Shown: positions 45,766 through 56,408, counted from the first letter of the stretch. The stretch is 64,000 bases of DNA from Zymoseptoria tritici IPO323 (GCF_000219625.1 NC_018217.1:3286001-3350000); one strand, 5' to 3'. Numbers and translations: made by a program. The notes: generated from the letters alone by a model not told the origin.

Positions 45766-46995
45766 TCAATCCAACCTCGCCCTCTTCCCTTCTCCATCTC
45801 GCCCACCGTCATCTTCCCTCCTCCTCCTCTCCCCAACAGGCGCCGAATTCGCTCCCGTCGTCTCCTTGCCGCCAAGCCCACCACCTCTCTCATCCGGTCG
45901 AAACCTCTCGTCCAATCCCTCCCCATCTCTCGCCTTCCTCCCTCCAAGATCTCCCCACCGGCCGGTGTCCTCACTCTTCAAATCTCTATACCTCGTTCCG
46001 CCCTTCTTTCCTAGCTTCGTCATATCCCTCATGCGCATACTCTCCGGCAACAGCGACTTATCCCCCGTCTCATCCACAAACTTCCTCCCAGCAACATCTC
46101 TGTTCAACGCAGCCCGCACCTCTTCATCCATATCCTCCTGATCCGCGTTGAAGAATGCTCCTTTGTGGAAGTACTTCTGCATATATCCCATCTTACCCTT
46201 ATCCGCTCGCTCCTCTTCTTGCTTCGCGATGAACTCTGCGTCCGCAGCTTCCCTCTCCGGTGTACTCATGTTCCGCCGTCGCTCGACTTCTTCCCGCTCC
46301 TTCTCCTTCGCGATCAACGCTTCCCTGTCGCGTCGTACTCGTTTCAGTTCTCGTAGCTTCCACGCAGCTCGCTCAGCTTCAGGATCGAGGTCGTCTGTAT
46401 CGTCCACCTCATCCTCGGGCGCAACGTCGTCGTCGTCCCAGGCTTTCTTGCCCGCAGCTCGCAATGCGGCGTCGCGCTCGATTTGTGCTTGGAGGAGGGC
46501 GTCGGCTTTTTCCTGTCGTATTCGTGCTTCGTCTTCTGCTGTAATGACTGGATCGGTCTGTTGTTGGGCGCGTTTCGCTTTCGAGATGAATTTGGGCGCA
46601 AGCATCGGCTTCTTGGGTTCGTCGTCTGATGAGCTGTCTTCTTCTGATGAACTGTCGTAGTCGTCTTCTTCTTCCTCCTCTCCCTCGTCCTTTCCACCAT
46701 CTTGCGCATCCTCTTCGTCTGACGATTCGGACGCCGTCACAAATCCTTCTAGTTCTTCGTCGGGTTGAGCAGCTTGGGGTTCGGCGGTGGAGATCTTTGG
46801 GTTGGCGAGGTCGACAGCGAGCTTCTTTGGAAAAGAGGTCACTTTGGGTGCGGGTGCTTTTGCTGGTGCTGCCTCTTCCTCCTCGTCTGAATCACTCTCT
46901 TCGTCTGAAGCGGCATCCTCGACGAGCGCTTTGCCGGGGAAGTACCGTGTTGGTTTTGCAGGCTGCTTGGTCATGCGACTTGACGGAAGCGGCAT
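45766..46995 (-). CDS. MFAP1: MFAP1-like spliceosomal protein
   Basis: A single exon encodes 409 residues. The N-terminal half is strongly acidic with Asp/Glu/Ser runs. The central coiled-coil (about 190-250) is rich in Arg/Glu. The MFAP1 hallmark MGYMQKYFHKGAFF is at about 270-283, followed by TRYRDLKSEDTGRWGD. MFAP1 and its relatives are components of the activated spliceosome (B complex), binding Prp38; the protein acts in pre-mRNA splicing in the nucleus. Length and motif order fit fungal members. It is divergent from the gene at 47344, and the two share a promoter of about 350 bp. Confidence 0.93.
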   Translation of the reverse strand: MPLPSSRMTKQPAKPTRYFPGKALVEDAASDEESDSDEEEEAAPAKAPAPKVTSFPKKLAVDLANPKISTAEPQAAQPDEELEGFVTASESSDEEDAQDGGKDEGEEEEEDDYDSSSEEDSSSDDEPKKPMLAPKFISKAKRAQQQTDPVITAEDEARIRQEKADALLQAQIERDAALRAAGKKAWDDDDVAPEDEVDDTDDLDPEAERAAWKLRELKRVRRDREALIAKEKEREEVERRRNMSTPEREAADAEFIAKQEEERADKGKMGYMQKYFHKGAFFNADQEDMDEEVRAALNRDVAGRKFVDETGDKSLLPESMRMRDMTKLGKKGGTRYRDLKSEDTGRWGDLGGRKARDGEGLDERFRPDERGGGLGGKETTGANSAPVGERRRREDDGGRDGEGKRARLD

Positions 46996-47343
46996 GTCGG
47001 CGGTGGTGTGCTGGAGGTGAAGGAAGAAAGATGTTGTAAACGCTCCAGAGTCCGATCTGTCATGTGCAGATCGATGGTCTTGCAGCGAATGTAAGATCTT
47101 TTTGCCGGTTCGAGAACGGAATCACCAAGCTCAGCTCCAATGGCATAGAGCAGACGATGCGATTGAGAAGATTTCCGAGCAGATCAAGCAACAGGTCGAG
47201 GAAGAGAGAGAGGTTGTGAGATCCAGATCTTCCCCGAGAGTTCTGCGGGGAACGTGAGGTCAGAGTTCACGACTTGCTGAACTTTCTCAAGTCCGACTTC
47301 GAACAAAAATCATCTTTGCGACATCTCACGCCAAACACTCAAA
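46996..47343. promoter_or_regulatory. Divergent promoter of MFAP1-like and nucleolar-type genes
   Basis: This 348-bp space separates two divergent start codons, so both core promoters must lie in it. No specific motif stands out. Confidence 0.4.
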
Positions 47344-48386
47344 ATGCCTCACAAACACACGCGCCGCAATGACGGCGACCAGAAGAAGTACATATTGTCG
47401 TATACACTGTTTCGCAACCTTACGCTGACCACAAACACAGCTTCAACCTCCCTCCGACCATCCTTGCGAAACCACTCCCGAACTACGAGAAGACCGAGAA
47501 AACGTCCTTGAAGCGCGGACAGAGAAAAGCACCGCAAAAGGAACATCAACCGAACCTCAAGCGAAAGCGTCAAAATGGCGGCGGAACAACAGACTACGGA
47601 GCGGACGACACACCACGAGCATTCGCCCGACTCATGGATCTCAGCGCCGGCAAGAAGATGCGAAGTGGACTGGACAATGGCGAAAGCAAAAAGGCCGTGA
47701 AGAAGAAGCGGAAGTTAGAAGACGATACCGCAAAGGCCGCTGCAGGAGGAAAGTCAACACCGGCCAAAGAGACAGAAGCAGCAGCCGCAGCAGCCGCCCT
47801 CCTAACAGCACCACCACCCGCACAACTCAAAATCCAGCCCGGCGAGCGTCTCGCGGACTTTGCTGCCCGTGTAAATCAGACATTACCCATGAGCGGTCTC
47901 ACGAGGAAGGGAGGCGCAGGACAAGAGCGAGTCACGAAGACGGAGAAGAGGATGAAGAAGATGTACGCCGAATGGCGGACAGAGGAGCAGAAACGAAAGG
48001 ACAAATTGGAAGAGCTTCAAGAACAACAGGAGGATGAGGATGAGGAGTTAGCAACAGAACACGGCGGGCAACAAGTCCGACTCTCCACAGTTGGTCGCAA
48101 AGGCAAGAGGGCGCGGATGGTCGGTGAAGTGAGTGATGATGAAGATCCCTGGGCGGTGTTGAAGGAAAGAAGGGATAAGCCGAAAGGACTGCATGATGTT
48201 GTGCTCGCGCCGCCTACGATCAAGGTCGTGCCGAAGGAGAGATTCAAGGTTAGGGATGGCGCGAAGGTGGAGGTTGCAAATGTTCCCGGAGCGAGTGGCA
48301 GTTTGAAGAGGAGAGAGGAGTTGGGAGAGGCAAGAATGGAGGTCATTGAGCGGTATCGAGCGATGATGAAGGCGGCGAAGACATGA
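47344..48386 (+). CDS. Basic coiled-coil protein, CCDC137-like (nucleolar type)
   Basis: Exon 1 (47344-47387) and exon 2 (47441-48386) give 329 residues starting MPHKHTRRNDGDQKN. The protein is rich in Lys, Arg and Glu, with a nuclear-localisation-like KKAVKKKRKLEDD. An Ala run precedes a conserved block, ERLADFAARVNQTLPMSGLT, then TEKRMKKMYAEWR and a long acidic coiled-coil. Fungal relatives are sometimes labelled urease accessory protein UreD, which looks like a mis-annotation. The layout is closer to the CCDC137 family of nucleolar proteins. Function cannot be given with certainty; a role in ribosome biogenesis is inference from composition only. Confidence 0.7.
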
Positions 48387-48952
48387 GGGAGCGAGCATGC
48401 GTGGACGATTGATTGGATCAACTCAGCAGCGGAACGAAGACTCATGCCATCGACAAGCACTCTCTTGCCATGCACTTCTCGCACGAATGGAGATTTGCGA
48501 TATCGGCGCCGAAAGTTTGGCAAAGACCAGCCAGTGCTCGGTGTCCGCACACCGATAAAGCATTGAACAGGTCACAGCAGAACGAAGAGATTGAGCGAGA
48601 GGAGAAGTCCACGCAAACAATGAGTTCTGTATGTATATACTCAAGCTCGCAAGGTAAGTGTAAAAAAAGCAGCGCAAGAAGGATTGTCGAAGCGTAATCT
48701 TCAATCGCGCGCTCGGGAATGCAATCATTCTGGCCCTGGAACACTCCCGCCGAGAGGCAAAAACATCCCAAGACCCTTCATTCCCATATCTCTATCCCAA
48801 AAAGCATCACCTATCATCCTCAAGAAGAAGTAATTTTTTCCCAGCAAAGCAAAAAATCAAAGCAAGTCGGATAAGTCGAAACGTTCTCCAACAAGCAGCA
48901 CCATCTGTCTCATCCCGTCATCCCCTCAACTTCACAGTAGAGAAGGAATTCT
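48387..48952. other. Convergent 3' region
   Basis: This lies between the CCDC137-like gene and the tandem-repeat peptide gene. It holds a hairpin at its right end (48935-48958). No gene is seen. Confidence 0.5.
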
Positions 48953-48958
48953 CTACTG
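48935..48958. terminator. Perfect 10-bp hairpin spanning the repeat-gene stop codon
   Basis: CAGTAGAGAA and TTCTCTACTG form perfect inverted arms with a 4-nt loop. The stop codon (TAG on the minus strand, 48953-48955) lies inside the 5' arm of the mRNA hairpin. It may stabilise the transcript end or influence termination; classification as a terminator is tentative. Confidence 0.35.
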
Positions 48959-49174
48959 CATAGAGCAAGAGCCCGACATGGCGACCGGGCTCACGCGGCC
49001 CTGAAGGGTGCACGAGCCGGACATGGCGACCGGGCTCACGCGGCCCTGGAGGGTGCAGGAGCCGGACATGGCGACGGGGCTGACGCGGCCCTGGAGGGAG
49101 CAGGAGCCGGACATGGCGACGGGGCTGACGCGGCCGCGGGCGAGGGCGCAAGTGGTGTTGGAGGAGATGGCCAT
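48953..49174 (-). CDS. Small protein built of four 15-residue repeats
   Basis: The 73-residue product begins MAISSNTTCALAR and then repeats GRVSPVAMSGSC(S/T)(L/M)Q four times, ending at the stop. Each repeat has one Cys. At DNA level the unit is 45 bp and nearly identical, with a few synonymous changes, so the copies are young or homogenised while the protein is kept. The start has a typical CAAAATGG context after a CA-rich leader. That leader contains a clean 53-nt 5'-UTR intron (49234-49286) with CTAAC branch point, which argues for real transcription from this strand. There is no signal peptide, Lys-Arg Kex2 site or known domain. Function is unknown. The antisense frame also repeats but lacks a comparable start. 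Confidence 0.6.
   Translation of the reverse strand: MAISSNTTCALARGRVSPVAMSGSCSLQGRVSPVAMSGSCTLQGRVSPVAMSGSCTLQGRVSPVAMSGSCSMQ
48975..49137. repeat. 45-bp coding tandem repeat (about 3.6 copies)
   Basis: Units of 45 bp start at each CATGGCGAC block (48978, 49023, 49068, 49113). They differ at a few positions such as CC/CG and TCACG/TGACG. Together they encode the four GRVSPVAMSGSC repeats on the minus strand. Confidence 0.9.
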
Positions 49175-51085
49175 TTTGTTGGTTGGGGTTGGGGTGGTGG
49201 GTTGGTTGGTGGTGGTGAGTGTGGTGGTGGTATCTGAAGATGTTAGTCGAGGTTCATGTGGGGTGTGAAAGGGAGAGAAGGCATACTTAGCGAGTGTGGT
49301 GAGTTTGCTGGGTGAAGAGAGAAGTTGACTTTGATGGGGTTGGAGTCGAGGTTAAGTAGGTTGGGGAAGTCCATGGTCTCGGTTTTGCCGAGGGATGTGC
49401 GTTTCGTTGTTTGGTTGGCTGAGTTCTTGGTGAGGTTGATGAGAAGAAAGAGAAGGGAGATTGGGAGGCGGTGATGGAGCCGAGTGCGTGGACGGTGGAG
49501 CGAAAGATGGATCTGCTTAGTATTGTTGTCGGTGGGTAAGTGACTTGGACTGGGGATTGTTGGGCTTTGACGAAGGGCTTAGTATTGTAGTTTGTGGACA
49601 AAGCTTTTACGATTCTGCTCGGTGCAGTTGTCGGACTTGGTGAATGAAGATGGGGTTGGCTAGAAGGTCGGTATGGCACAGTGATACTGTCCGTTGTGTT
49701 AAGCAGATAATTTGGTGCATACCTCCGTGTTGTTGGCGGCGATGAAGCAAGACAATGCCGAGTCGATTTGTGGTCAAAAATTGCTGCCTATTTGGGAAGT
49801 AGCACCGTGGAAGAACTTTACCGTGAGCATCGTCCGCAATGCCACGGCGAGAACGCCAGATCTATCGTATCTCTCCTTGTTCAGTCAAGGTACCTGTACT
49901 CGATCACAAGGCATCTGCTAAACAATCAGTCCGCCTATATCGGTGGCTTGGTTGGTTGAGCGAACCTCCCAGCCTGAAAAGCTAGGTCTACGCTCCATGG
50001 GTATATGCAACGATAGATTGAACAGATGACTGCTGGAAAGACATGGTATTGATCAATATGTAATGCCCCTTGTCCGTCCATACCCTCAGTCCGTTCTCCC
50101 GGAACAACATTTGAAAGTCGTTGATCGACTCGGTCAGATTTCGTCGTTCGATACGGAAGACAGTCGTGCAGCCTTTCGCAGGAGATCTTGGGAAGCTTTC
50201 AGTGCTACGGGCTGTAATCACTGTTTGTCGTAACGACTCGGACGATAGTGGGTCGTATCCGCCATTGGCATATCGGAATTGGCTGAAGAACCTCGATTGG
50301 TCTTGATCCCAGCGTCGTTGATCTGCAAGTGATGAACTCCATGGTATTCTCTTCGTGATGTTGATGATGATGGCGATTGGAGAAGGCGTCGGCGTGAGTA
50401 GTGTAGGATAATAGCGATATGCCAAGGCATGTCCGCATTTCTTTGTCCTGTAAGCTTAGTATTGTTTCTGCCCGACGACCTCGCGCGGACAGTCCCGGTC
50501 TTCTCCTGATCCGCCATGTGGTCAGGACAAAGACATTCATGCCCTGGAGACAGCGCCACAGTCCGATGTACCTCCGTGATCCCGCTCAAATTGCACCGCG
50601 GGTGTCTGACTCCGTGGGCTTGGACTGTGCAGTCTGTGCTAGGGAGAGGAAATATAGTTCGAGAAGGATGTGTATCTATGAGAATAATGAAAGTAACGAC
50701 AATGCTTTTGTGCTTCGAGCTCACACTATACTAACCGAGCCACTGGAGTCCGAGTTGCGTGGTGCGGTTTGAGCGGAGCCATGGAGGTACTGCAAGTTCA
50801 GTTCCTTCCTAATCGGGAAGTTTGTCGAAACGTCCTGGCCGCTCTGCTCCTTGCATGAATGATCATCAAGACTCCCGCGTGTTTGACAAACCCGAGCTTG
50901 TAGACCAGATAACTCTCGTTGTTCCGATCGTTTCCCTAGCGGAGTTGAAACCATACCCGCAGCGTCCGTCGTCAAGCAATCGTCTCTCCGATCGATTCCA
51001 GAACTTTCACTTGATCAAAACCACCCAAATCTCACAGCCATGTCGACTTTCATCGCTCTCCATCCATCTGGCAACAGCAGAAAAG
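49175..51085. other. Long non-coding or uncertain region upstream of the repeat gene
   Basis: The left part is the leader and promoter of the repeat gene, including its 5'-UTR intron at 49234-49286. A minus-strand frame at 49988-50425 (145 codons, no ATG at its start) has protein-like composition near its end (FQMLFRENGLRVWTDKGHYI). It could be the last exon of an unrecognised gene. I cannot support more. Confidence 0.35.
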
Positions 51086-51120
51086 ATGAGCTCCCAACCC
51101 AACTCCCCCAGCAATGGTAA
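51040..51120 (+). other. Upstream overlapping ORF of the first paralogue
   Basis: This ORF reads MSTFIALHP and onward (26 codons) in the +1 frame relative to the main start at 51086, which it overlaps. The second paralogue keeps an ATG at the same relative place (52136), with the same MSTF start and DELPT-x-LPQ segment. Conservation in an alternative frame hints at translational control or a dual-coding region. Confidence 0.45.
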
Positions 51121-51757
51121 GAAGAAGGACAGCACCCACCGCCGTTCCGCCAGCGAGAATAGCACTTCCGGAAGAGCATTCTTAGTCCGTACCGACGCCC
51201 GGAATCAATCCTTTGGGGACAATGCTCCACCAGCCTTTCCAACCACCGCGACCGACCCTCACACCCTACCACCTTCTGCCGAGACTGCTGAAGACCAGAC
51301 TGCCGACACTGGCCCCGAACTCCAAACCAGAGTTGACCCCCCAGCGTATCTCATCAACACGCCAACCCTCTACGGCTCAAACACAGCAGTGCGCCGGGAT
51401 GAGCTCGATCCGGTTGGGAGACGCTTCCTCGGACCAAATGGACATTCTCCCGCCTCGCTCAGGCAGCTTGCCAAAGAGAGACGTCTCGGACGAGGCGCGG
51501 CGGACCCTTCGACGCAGGCTGGTATAAGCGCTGCGCGATATGTCGGATGGCGTGGACAGATCGCTTTGCGCGACATGGACTCTGCCGTGAGCAATGATGG
51601 CGATGGCCCGAGTGAACGGCAGAAGAAGGACGATGTAGGCGTGGAGGAACGGAAGGGAGGAATCAACGAGGACAAGCAGAAGGAACGAAGAAGTTCGAAG
51701 GAGGAAGAGGAGAAGCCAATAGGCAAGGGCAAGGAGCGTGAACATGAGCCTTCGTGA
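51086..51757 (+). CDS. Ser-rich, disordered small protein, paralogue A
   Basis: This 223-residue hydrophilic protein has no membrane segment or known domain. It shares with the next gene the N-terminal block S-x-P-x-SP-x-x-G-x-KK followed by THRRSASEN, which includes a PKA-type R-R-x-S site, and a central LGPNG-x-SP-x-SLRQ block. The C-terminus is a Lys/Glu-rich charged tail. The two genes are clearly tandem duplicates about 1.1 kb apart, with related leaders (CTTGATCAAAACCACC in both). An alternative longer frame is open upstream to 50822, but the conserved start is at 51086. Function unknown; the motifs suggest a phosphorylated, stress- or growth-regulated protein. Confidence 0.6.
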   Translation: MSSQPNSPSNGKKKDSTHRRSASENSTSGRAFLVRTDARNQSFGDNAPPAFPTTATDPHTLPPSAETAEDQTADTGPELQTRVDPPAYLINTPTLYGSNTAVRRDELDPVGRRFLGPNGHSPASLRQLAKERRLGRGAADPSTQAGISAARYVGWRGQIALRDMDSAVSNDGDGPSERQKKDDVGVEERKGGINEDKQKERRSSKEEEEKPIGKGKEREHEPS

Positions 51758-52184
51758 ACATACAGGTGTTGTCAAAGTGCTGATCTTGTGGGCGCCGTTA
51801 GTGAGCGCGAAAGCCTGGGAGAGTCCAGTAGCGAACGGTAGCAAGTGACTCAGAAGACCGAAAGCCATCCCGAAGTTTTCTCGTGCCGTATCCGTAAAGC
51901 CTTGCGCAGTCTTGGTGATGCATCGGAGTCCGGTGGCCGATACTTGGTGACCTGTCTAATCCGGCGCGTTAGCAATCCCGAGATGCATCGCCTGCAGATG
52001 GAAGACAACTCTTCACTCCTCCCATTCATGCAGAATCACAAACATACCCAAAGAATCCACCACCAAACAACCCCCTCTTCTCCCAACTTCCAAAGCAAAC
52101 CTCCCACTTGATCAAAACCACCGCTCCTCTTCGCCATGTCGACCTTCCTCATTCCCCATCAATCCTCTCCCATCACAAGAGAAG
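51758..52184. other. Intergenic region between the paralogues
   Basis: This contains the 3' end of paralogue A and the promoter and leader of paralogue B, including its upstream ATG at 52136. The last ~80 bp align with the leader of paralogue A. Confidence 0.5.
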
Positions 52185-52736
52185 ATGAACTCCCCACCCG
52201 ACTCCCCCAACCACGGCAACAAGAAGCAAGGCAAAAACACCCACCGCCGTTCCGCAAGCGAAAACATCAGCCCACGCACCAACCCATCCAGCCTCCACAG
52301 CATGATCCAAACTCTCAACAACAGCAACAGCGACCCACCAGCCTCTCCCACGGCAGAAGGCAATTACACCACCCGAGCTCCATCTACCGACCAGACCGCT
52401 CAAGCAACTCCCACCCGGCGCACTCCTCATCGCACCCAGTCAGTCTACCTCGGACCAAACGGGCAGTCGCCCACTTCCCTCCGTCAGCAGCCACATGAGC
52501 GCGCGGTTGCTGAGGCTCAGAGACAACTTCACGAGCAGCAGGGACCGTTCGCGCCGACGCCGGTGAATGGTGGGAACAACTCGTACAATGTGAGGCCGAG
52601 CGGGGAGCAGGAGGGTGGTACTGGCTCTTCGGGCGAAGGAAAGGAGAAGGGCAAAGGTGGAGAAGGAGGAGGTGCGAAGGACGAGGCGAAGGAGAAGGAG
52701 AAAGAGGGAAAGGGCAAGGGCAATGGCGAGAAGTGA
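52185..52736 (+). CDS. Ser/Gln/Gly-rich small protein, paralogue B
   Basis: This 183-residue protein aligns with the gene at 51086 in the N-terminal THRRSASEN block and the central LGPNGQSPTSLRQ block. Between them it is Asn/Ser/Thr/Pro-rich and at the end Gly/Lys/Glu-rich. It is about 40 residues shorter than its partner. An upstream ATG at 52136 opens an overlapping frame that runs to 52498 (120 codons), much longer than its counterpart in paralogue A. The main frame is preferred because it is the one with shared protein motifs. Function unknown. Confidence 0.6.
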   Translation: MNSPPDSPNHGNKKQGKNTHRRSASENISPRTNPSSLHSMIQTLNNSNSDPPASPTAEGNYTTRAPSTDQTAQATPTRRTPHRTQSVYLGPNGQSPTSLRQQPHERAVAEAQRQLHEQQGPFAPTPVNGGNNSYNVRPSGEQEGGTGSSGEGKEKGKGGEGGGAKDEAKEKEKEGKGKGNGEK

Positions 52737-53071
52737 GGATACGGCGATCAACAGATTTTTGAGTTTTGTCGAATGGAGAAACGGAAGGGCTGCTTTGCTG
52801 ATTGAGAGATGAATTGGGATGAACTGGAAGCGTTAACAGCGCATGAAAAGAAAAGCGGATTTTGCTGAAAAGCGTAGTCTCCCGTCTCAGCGTTGCTTCG
52901 TGAAGTCTTGAGCTGTTCTGGCAACGAATTCGTAGCCTCACCAATCTGTCGTGATCGTGGAGCTGAGATCGATACGGCATACCTGCCAACGAACCTGCTG
53001 CATCTCGTTTCCAGTTTCTGATGTGACCAATCTTTCCCGGAGTGGTATTTCTCATAGGTGTCGATATCCGT
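52737..53071. other. Convergent intergenic region
   Basis: This lies between paralogue B and the PPIL2-like gene, tail to tail. No gene is seen. Confidence 0.5.
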
Positions 53072-54857
53072 TCACCACCCACTGAAGTCTCCAAATCCAC
53101 CACCAGTCTTCGCCTTCTTCTTCGCAGGTAATGATGATTCCAGGCTCTCTGTTCCGCCCTCCCACTCCTCCATCGGCACCTCCTCCAAGATCTCGTCTTC
53201 ATCCTCCGCCTGCACCTTGCCATTCGCAGCCGCACTCTTCAAATACTTCCCAACTCCACTCGCACCACCATCAGCTGGCTTGCCATCCTCTCTCAACCTC
53301 TTGCCGGTCCATGTGACTCTCTCATCCTCAGCACCACCTTCCCTCCTCAACTTCTCCTTCCTCTCCTCCTCCTTCTCCTTCTCGTCCCGCTCCTTCAAAA
53401 AATCTTCGAACGGATCCACCAGCACTGATACCTCCTCAATCATACATCCATCTCCCAATGGCCTTCCTTTATCATCACTCTCCACTTTCTCCAACTTGTC
53501 CAGCGTCTCCCATCCTCCAACGACCATTCCGAAAACTGTATGTTTCCTGTCCAAATGTCTCGCAGCGCGATACAGGATGAAGAACTGCGAGGTATTCGTA
53601 TCCTTGCCCTTGTTCGCCATTGCGACCACACCTCTCTTGTCGCAAACCTTCGGTCCCTCAAATTCATCCGCGAAGCTCTTTCCCCAGCACGAAGATCCTC
53701 CGCGGCCGGTGCCTGTAGGATCTCCACCTTGAATCATGAAATTCGGAATATTGCGATGGAAGGAAACGCCGTTATAGGCGCCGCGGCGGGCGAGAGTGAG
53801 GAAGTTCCAAACAGCTTTGGGCGCGAATTCGGGGTAGAGCTCGAAGTGTAGGGAGCCGTGAGTTGTGGCGAGGCGGACATGAGCGGGTGCGCGTACGCGG
53901 CGAGGTTTGAGGAGGTATTCTTCGTCGGACAGTGTGGTCAGGGCGGTCGATGTGGTGGGTGTGAGACCGGTGCTGGTGAACGACGCTGCGGCAGCGCCGG
54001 TGGAATATTGGGCGGCATTGTAGGCGGCTGGTTTTGAGGATTTTGCGGACGCGGATTGTGCAGGCTTCCGAGACTGCTGGAGAGAGGTGGAAGAATTCGC
54101 CTGGCCGGATGTCTTCGCTTCTCGTTCGGCGCGGGCTTTTGCGACAGCCTCTTTCGCCTTGAGGATTTTCGCCGCAGATCCTAGATTCTGGTCATTCACG
54201 CCAGGCGCTCGCTCGGCTTGTTGTGTCGCTGTAAGTGTGTCTGCGCCTTCTTGAATGTACTTGAATTTGCTGAGATCGCGAGACTCAACATTTTGCGGAT
54301 CCTGCAATGTGATGATGTCGCTTCTTTTGAATTCCTCGTCTGTGACCAAATCTCGCCAGTTCTTCGCCTTTATGTTCAACCGCTCTACGGTATCGTAGCT
54401 GAAGACATTGCCTGTATTCCGCAATGCCAGCAGATGTGTGTTGTCGGTGATGGGTTTGAATGTGACTGGATCCGTGAACTCATTGTCCTCGTTCTTGGTG
54501 AAGTGCAGCTTGATCAACTCGGAGCTCTTGAGAGGCGTTCCTGTGACTGGATTTGTGCCATGCTTCTTCAGCCAGGGAAGGATGTTGGTGAGGTCGAAGA
54601 TCGTGCCGTCGGCGGTGCACACTGGGTGCTCGAAGGGTTGGAGTGATAATGCGCAGAAGTTGAAGGGAAGTCGCTTGAAGCTGGCGCCGGCGAGGCTGTT
54701 GGATGCATTCTTTCGTGCTTTCGCTCCAGCGTTGGCTCCGAATGCGTCTTCAGAGGACCACTCGCTGTGGGTGATCTGGAGGAGGTGTTAGTCAAGTGGA
54801 GGAAGAGTAAGAGGAGGCGGGCAGACGAACGTACAACTTGTCGGTTCCTTTGCCCAT
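53072..54857 (-). CDS. PPIL2-like peptidyl-prolyl isomerase with U-box-type N-terminus
   Basis: Exon 1 (54831-54857, nine codons, MGKGTDKLY) joins exon 2 (53072-54775) over a 55-nt intron with a GTTCGT donor, giving 576 residues. The N-terminal ITHSEW and PFEHPVCTADGTIFDL blocks form the modified U-box (RING-like E3) region. The cyclophilin domain follows at about residue 300, with FHRNIPNFMIQGGD, SQFFILY and HLDRKHTVFG. In PPIL2-type cyclophilins the usual Trp of the active site is His, as here. The protein works with the spliceosome and in ubiquitylation in the nucleus. The C-terminal tail is charged and disordered. Confidence 0.92.
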
Positions 54858-55121
54858 GGTGAGATGTTCAATGTAGAATGCGACAAAAAATCGGCGTTCA
54901 GAATGTTGAACTTCGAGGGCAGTGATGTCAAGGTTATCGACAGAATTATTGCGCGTAAAAGTACGTATCAAGACCGCGCTAAGGACATGGCGGTCTCTCT
55001 AATGCTTCTTCAGAAAAGACTTGCTTCAACAGCTGTGTCACTCGCGATATCTAGATAATGTAGCAAATTGCTTCAATAGGAAGTCCAAGTACGCAAGCAC
55101 CATGACCCCAACGACCTCCTG

Positions 55122-56408
55122 CTACTCCTTCCACACCAAGATTCCCTCCTGATACAATCCACCCGCAATACCAACGCCTCTCCTCTCATCCCTCACCGCC
55201 GTCGTAGTCGTCCCATATCCTTTCCCAACATACAAATCCCTCAAGCCATCCTTCTCACTCCACTCCGCAATCCAGCTCAACCTCGCATCCTTACAAACCT
55301 CTTCCTCCACCTCAGCACTACCCACACACACGCCGTTCTTCCTAGCCAGAATCTCCAAACTCGGAGCATGAGGATGTCCCGCAATGAGAAGCTTCCCGTT
55401 ACTAGTGACAGACAAATTATCCGGGAGGAACGGCATAAGAATTTGCGAGAGATACGTGAGCTCGGTTGCGGAGCCTTCGGAGCCACGAATGAGCTGATAT
55501 AAGCGGACAGCTGACAAGGTAGAACTAGCCACAGCGATAACACTGTCGTTGAGCTGAGCGATGCCATTTGGAAAAGCCATGTTCAAGAGTGGAGTCGCAC
55601 TGTGAGAGCCATTCTGATGCAGCTGAACATGCACCACTGAACCGCCAGGTATCGCCGCATAGGTCTCGATTTTCGCTAGAATGGGGTTCTGGCGAGCTTG
55701 GAAGAAGTGGTTATTCGTCACGAGTAGCTCCGTGGCACTGAGGGCATGGATGGAGTTGGGTGCTGCGATGTTCACTGGGTCGTGGATGGAGCGGACGAAA
55801 GTGGCTTCACCGGTTGGGACGCCATCTGCAAATTCGAGATGGTAGATGTCGATTCGGGATGAGATTGTGGACGGATTGGCTATGAAGATGGTCTGGCTTT
55901 CGGCATGGTATTCGATCCCGAGAGGGTGGAGGGTTGTCGCTTCGTCTGGAGATCCAGAGAGTTTTAGCTGCTTTGGTGGAGTATCGGGTTGCTCGGCATA
56001 GTTGTAGATGTAAAGTCCGGTCTTTGGAGAGGCATTCGAGTCGACAAAGTTGGCCTGGATGAATGTAAGCCATGTGGAGCTCTTGCTATTTCGGATATGC
56101 CTACCATAACAGTATTCCAGCCATCTCGACTCGGATCACAGCTGAACAAGGCCCAACCAGCTTCCTCATTCAACAAGACATCTTCACAATTCCGCACATC
56201 ATCGGCGAACTTGACCTCGAAGGTGTCGTATGCCCGGATATTCACAATGCGAGCTGGTGCATTTGTGTAGAAAGTCGTGAACACATTCGAGCGGTAGTAG
56301 ACGAAGAGGGAAAGCAGAGCTACCAGCTGCAGGAGATGTCAGCACGGAAGACGAGGACGCTCGGATTTGTACACATACCGGACCAGTCAATGTCGTGAGA
56401 CCACCCAT
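55122..56408 (-). CDS. Paraoxonase/arylesterase-like beta-propeller membrane protein
   Basis: Three exons (56379-56408, 56105-56326, 55122-56054) give 394 residues. The N-terminus MGGLTTLTGP is followed by a membrane anchor (LVALLSLFVYYRSNVF). The body shows the propeller landmarks of PON-type enzymes: LNEEAGWALFSCDPSRD, HPLGIEYH, and the calcium-site segment NIAAPNSIHALSATELLVTNNHFF. Later repeats such as FPNGIAQLNDSVIAVASS also fit. Such enzymes hydrolyse lactones or aryl esters; the real substrate in fungi is not known. All introns are in phase 0. The anchor suggests a position in the ER or on the cell surface. Confidence 0.82.

Noticed and set aside
48953..49174. Firm call of a dikaritin-type RiPP precursor
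   Set aside because: No signal peptide and no Kex2 Lys-Arg sites between repeats; the UstYa-like gene is 15 kb away with housekeeping genes between.
49008..49268. Plus-strand repeat protein (EPDMATGLTRPW units)
   Set aside because: It is the antisense of the 45-bp repeat; the minus strand has the better start context, leader and 5'-UTR intron.
49287..49679. 130-codon minus-strand Ser/Pro/Thr-rich frame
   Set aside because: It lies in the CA-rich leader and promoter of the repeat gene and starts in poor context; probably untranslated.
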